From assembly GCF_000010165.1 (NCBI RefSeq), contig NC_012491.1, positions 6,014,001 to 6,078,000 on the forward strand: 64,000 nt of DNA. The letters are read 5' to 3'. Below are positions 62,455 through 64,000 of this stretch, in pieces. Numbering within the stretch: the stretch's first letter is position 1; each line of letters starts with the position of its first letter. Source of the DNA: Brevibacillus brevis NBRC 100599 (GTDB lineage Bacteria; Bacillota; Bacilli; Brevibacillales; Brevibacillaceae). A program made the translations under genes and the position numbers. The notes below the pieces were generated by a model. The model was not told the origin of the DNA. It saw only the letters and a program-made list of their open reading frames with translations, and made no database searches.

Positions 62455-64000
62455 TTGAAACGCTACCTGTTTATCCTTTGTACATGCATGCTGCTATGGA
62501 CATCTGCTCTGTCTGCCGCTGTAGCCGCGCCGCTGGTGCCAGAGCAACTCAAGCAAATGATCGCCCTCTCTAGCGATGCCTTGATTAGCAGTGGGGATAA
62601 CAACTGGGAAGAAGCAGCGAAAGCGATCAGCGGTATGAAGAGCGTCTGGGAGGGCAATTCGGAAGAAACCTCGGCAGATGCACAAGCTTTGACGCAAGCA
62701 ATCGCGGAAGCAGAAAAAGCCCTTGCTCAAGCAAAGGCGAATCCCGACACTGCAAAAGCAGCTATCTCCACTTTGGCAAAAGCAACAGATCGTTACGTTT
62801 CGTCCAAAGAAGAAGGCGGTCAGCCAAAAGAACGCGCACACAAGCAAATTGCGGCATTGCTACCGCTCTTGCAAAACAGCATGACAGCCATCACGGAAGG
62901 CGATCTCACAAAAGCCAAGCAATCATACAACAGCTTCGTCGCCGGCTGGTACAAGGCAGAGGGTCTTGTTCGAACGGAAAATGCCGCCGTCTACGGGGAA
63001 ATGGAAATCAAAATCAGCGGTGCGCGCATTGCCCTGAACACAGAACCACCCGATCCTAAAAAGAGCGCAGAGAAAGTACAGGCACTCATTACTACCGTGG
63101 ACAATTATTTGTCAGGAAAGGCAGTCAAACAGGACGCTGCGAGTCCTTCTTCCGAGCAGCCCACCATCTCGTCTCTACTGGCACTCCTTGCATCGGTAGA
63201 AACCGATATCGCCAATCACGACGCAAACGCTGCTTCGGACAAAATGGAGACCTTTATCACCTCTTGGCCCTCTGTAGAAGGCGTAGTCATGACCAAATCG
63301 CCTGCTACCTACAGCAGTATCGAAGCCAAGATGGTCGCCGTCCCGACACTCATCCTGTCCAATCCCCCGCAATGGGAAAAGGCGTCCGCTAATCTTGCGG
63401 AAATGAAGACAGAGCTTGCGCCATTTGCGACAGCGTCCTCATACACCGCGTGGGATGCGGGACTCATCTTGTTCCGCGAAGGACTCGAGGCTATCTTGAT
63501 CATCGTCTCTCTCCTTACTGTCCTGAACAAGTCAGGCAATGCCGACAAGCGCAAATGGATCTGGTCTGGGTCAATTGCCGGGATTGTAGTTTCCGCTATT
63601 CTTGCCGTCATCCTCAGTGTCGTCTTCTCCAACCTGTCCACAGGCAACTCGCGAGAAACGATTGAGGGAGTAACCGGACTGGTTGCCGTCTTCTTTATGG
63701 TGACGATCGGTGCCTGGTTGCATAAGAAGTCCAATTTGCAGGCATGGAATCAATTTGTCGAGAAATCTATCGGCTCTTCTTTGGCAACAGGAGCTCTGTG
63801 GTCACTCTCATTTACCGCGTTTCTCGCTGTCGCCCGCGAAGGGGCAGAAACGATTATCTTTTATATGGGAATGGCCGCTACAATCTCCATGACAGACCTA
63901 ATGATCGGCATTTTGAGTGCGCTTGTCGTCTTGGCCGTGATTGGCTTTGTCATCATCAAGCTCAGTGCACGCATTCCGGTGCGTCCGTTCTTTTTTGTTG
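62455..64000 (+). CDS. efeU: FTR1-family iron permease EfeU, partial
   Basis: An open frame from a TTG at 62455 (GGAG eight bases upstream) to the window edge, at least 515 codons. Signal peptide (ending AVAAP), about 310 residues of helical extracytoplasmic domain with imelysin-like repeats, then the FTR1 membrane domain beginning near residue 330 with REGLE (the iron-permeation motif) and a second REGAE about 120 residues later. The long N-terminal extension is absent from E. coli EfeU. Third gene of efeOBU, 27 bp after efeB; the C-terminus is missing. Confidence 0.92.
   Translation, partial: MKRYLFILCTCMLLWTSALSAAVAAPLVPEQLKQMIALSSDALISSGDNNWEEAAKAISGMKSVWEGNSEETSADAQALTQAIAEAEKALAQAKANPDTAKAAISTLAKATDRYVSSKEEGGQPKERAHKQIAALLPLLQNSMTAITEGDLTKAKQSYNSFVAGWYKAEGLVRTENAAVYGEMEIKISGARIALNTEPPDPKKSAEKVQALITTVDNYLSGKAVKQDAASPSSEQPTISSLLALLASVETDIANHDANAASDKMETFITSWPSVEGVVMTKSPATYSSIEAKMVAVPTLILSNPPQWEKASANLAEMKTELAPFATASSYTAWDAGLILFREGLEAILIIVSLLTVLNKSGNADKRKWIWSGSIAGIVVSAILAVILSVVFSNLSTGNSRETIEGVTGLVAVFFMVTIGAWLHKKSNLQAWNQFVEKSIGSSLATGALWSLSFTAFLAVAREGAETIIFYMGMAATISMTDLMIGILSALVVLAVIGFVIIKLSARIPVRPFFFV

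Overview
The window looks like the chromosome of a Gram-positive, endospore-forming type of bacterium of the Paenibacillaceae, most probably Brevibacillus. This is inferred from gene content: a SAM-riboswitch metNIQ operon, B. subtilis-like yclNOPQ and yusV siderophore uptake genes, a stand-alone bacterial nitric oxide synthase, GlpP, an EfeUOB iron system, an LPQTG surface protein with its own sortase, and strong AGGAGG ribosome-binding sites with frequent GTG/TTG starts. No rRNA, tRNA, CRISPR array, insertion sequence or prophage was seen.

Layout. 1-2.0 kb: a cut-off nucleoside hydrolase, a PotD-like solute-binding lipoprotein and a DUF2294 protein (all minus). 2.1-5.0 kb: SAM-I riboswitch and metQ-metN-metI. 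5.1-5.8 kb: a small membrane protein and a YxcD-like protein. 5.9-11.1 kb: two Fur-box iron loci (orphan siderophore ATPase yusV; yclNOPQ), with a DJ-1/PfpI gene remnant between them. 11.2-13.4 kb: a DUF4097 lipoprotein, a Crp/Fnr regulator and an AhpD-like protein. 13.5-19.9 kb: a CheY-like regulator convergent with a giant protein joining a kinase-like fold, an AAA ATPase, TPRs, GAF, Hpt and a CheA-like ATPase. 20-21.4 kb: a cupin and a metallo-beta-lactamase-fold protein.

21.6-38.0 kb is the most unusual part. Seven minus-strand genes (secreted VWA protein, tubulin-like protein, 782-aa unknown, membrane VWA protein, 211-aa unknown, zinc-ribbon/TRAFAC GTPase, GAP1-like GTPase-associated protein) are packed with gaps or overlaps of a few tens of bases or less. 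Three plus-strand membrane-protein genes diverge from the same 187-bp intergenic region, including a 49-residue protein. I read this as one NTPase-centred, membrane-associated system of unknown role.

38-48 kb: a LysE-type exporter, a YHYH/SH3 secreted protein, a sortase and a 1,623-aa LPQTG adhesin with fifteen 24-bp repeats, an LCAT-like lipase and a secreted glycosyl-hydrolase-like protein. 48-51 kb: a remnant of a siderophore-binding protein, an anti-sigma/ECF-sigma pair and nitric oxide synthase, with two nearly identical terminators. 51-60 kb: an eight-gene glycerophosphodiester/glycerol-3-phosphate operon (HAD phosphatase, LTD-GDPD phosphodiesterase, Ugp-type ABC importer, TIM-barrel protein, glpP). 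Its leader holds a strong terminator hairpin, so GlpP antitermination of its own operon is likely. 60-64 kb: Fur-box efeO-efeB-efeU, with efeU cut by the window edge.

Starts were re-chosen wherever a ribosome-binding site, promoter or signal peptide argued against the longest reading frame. All functions are read from sequence motifs and recall of families; no database search was run.
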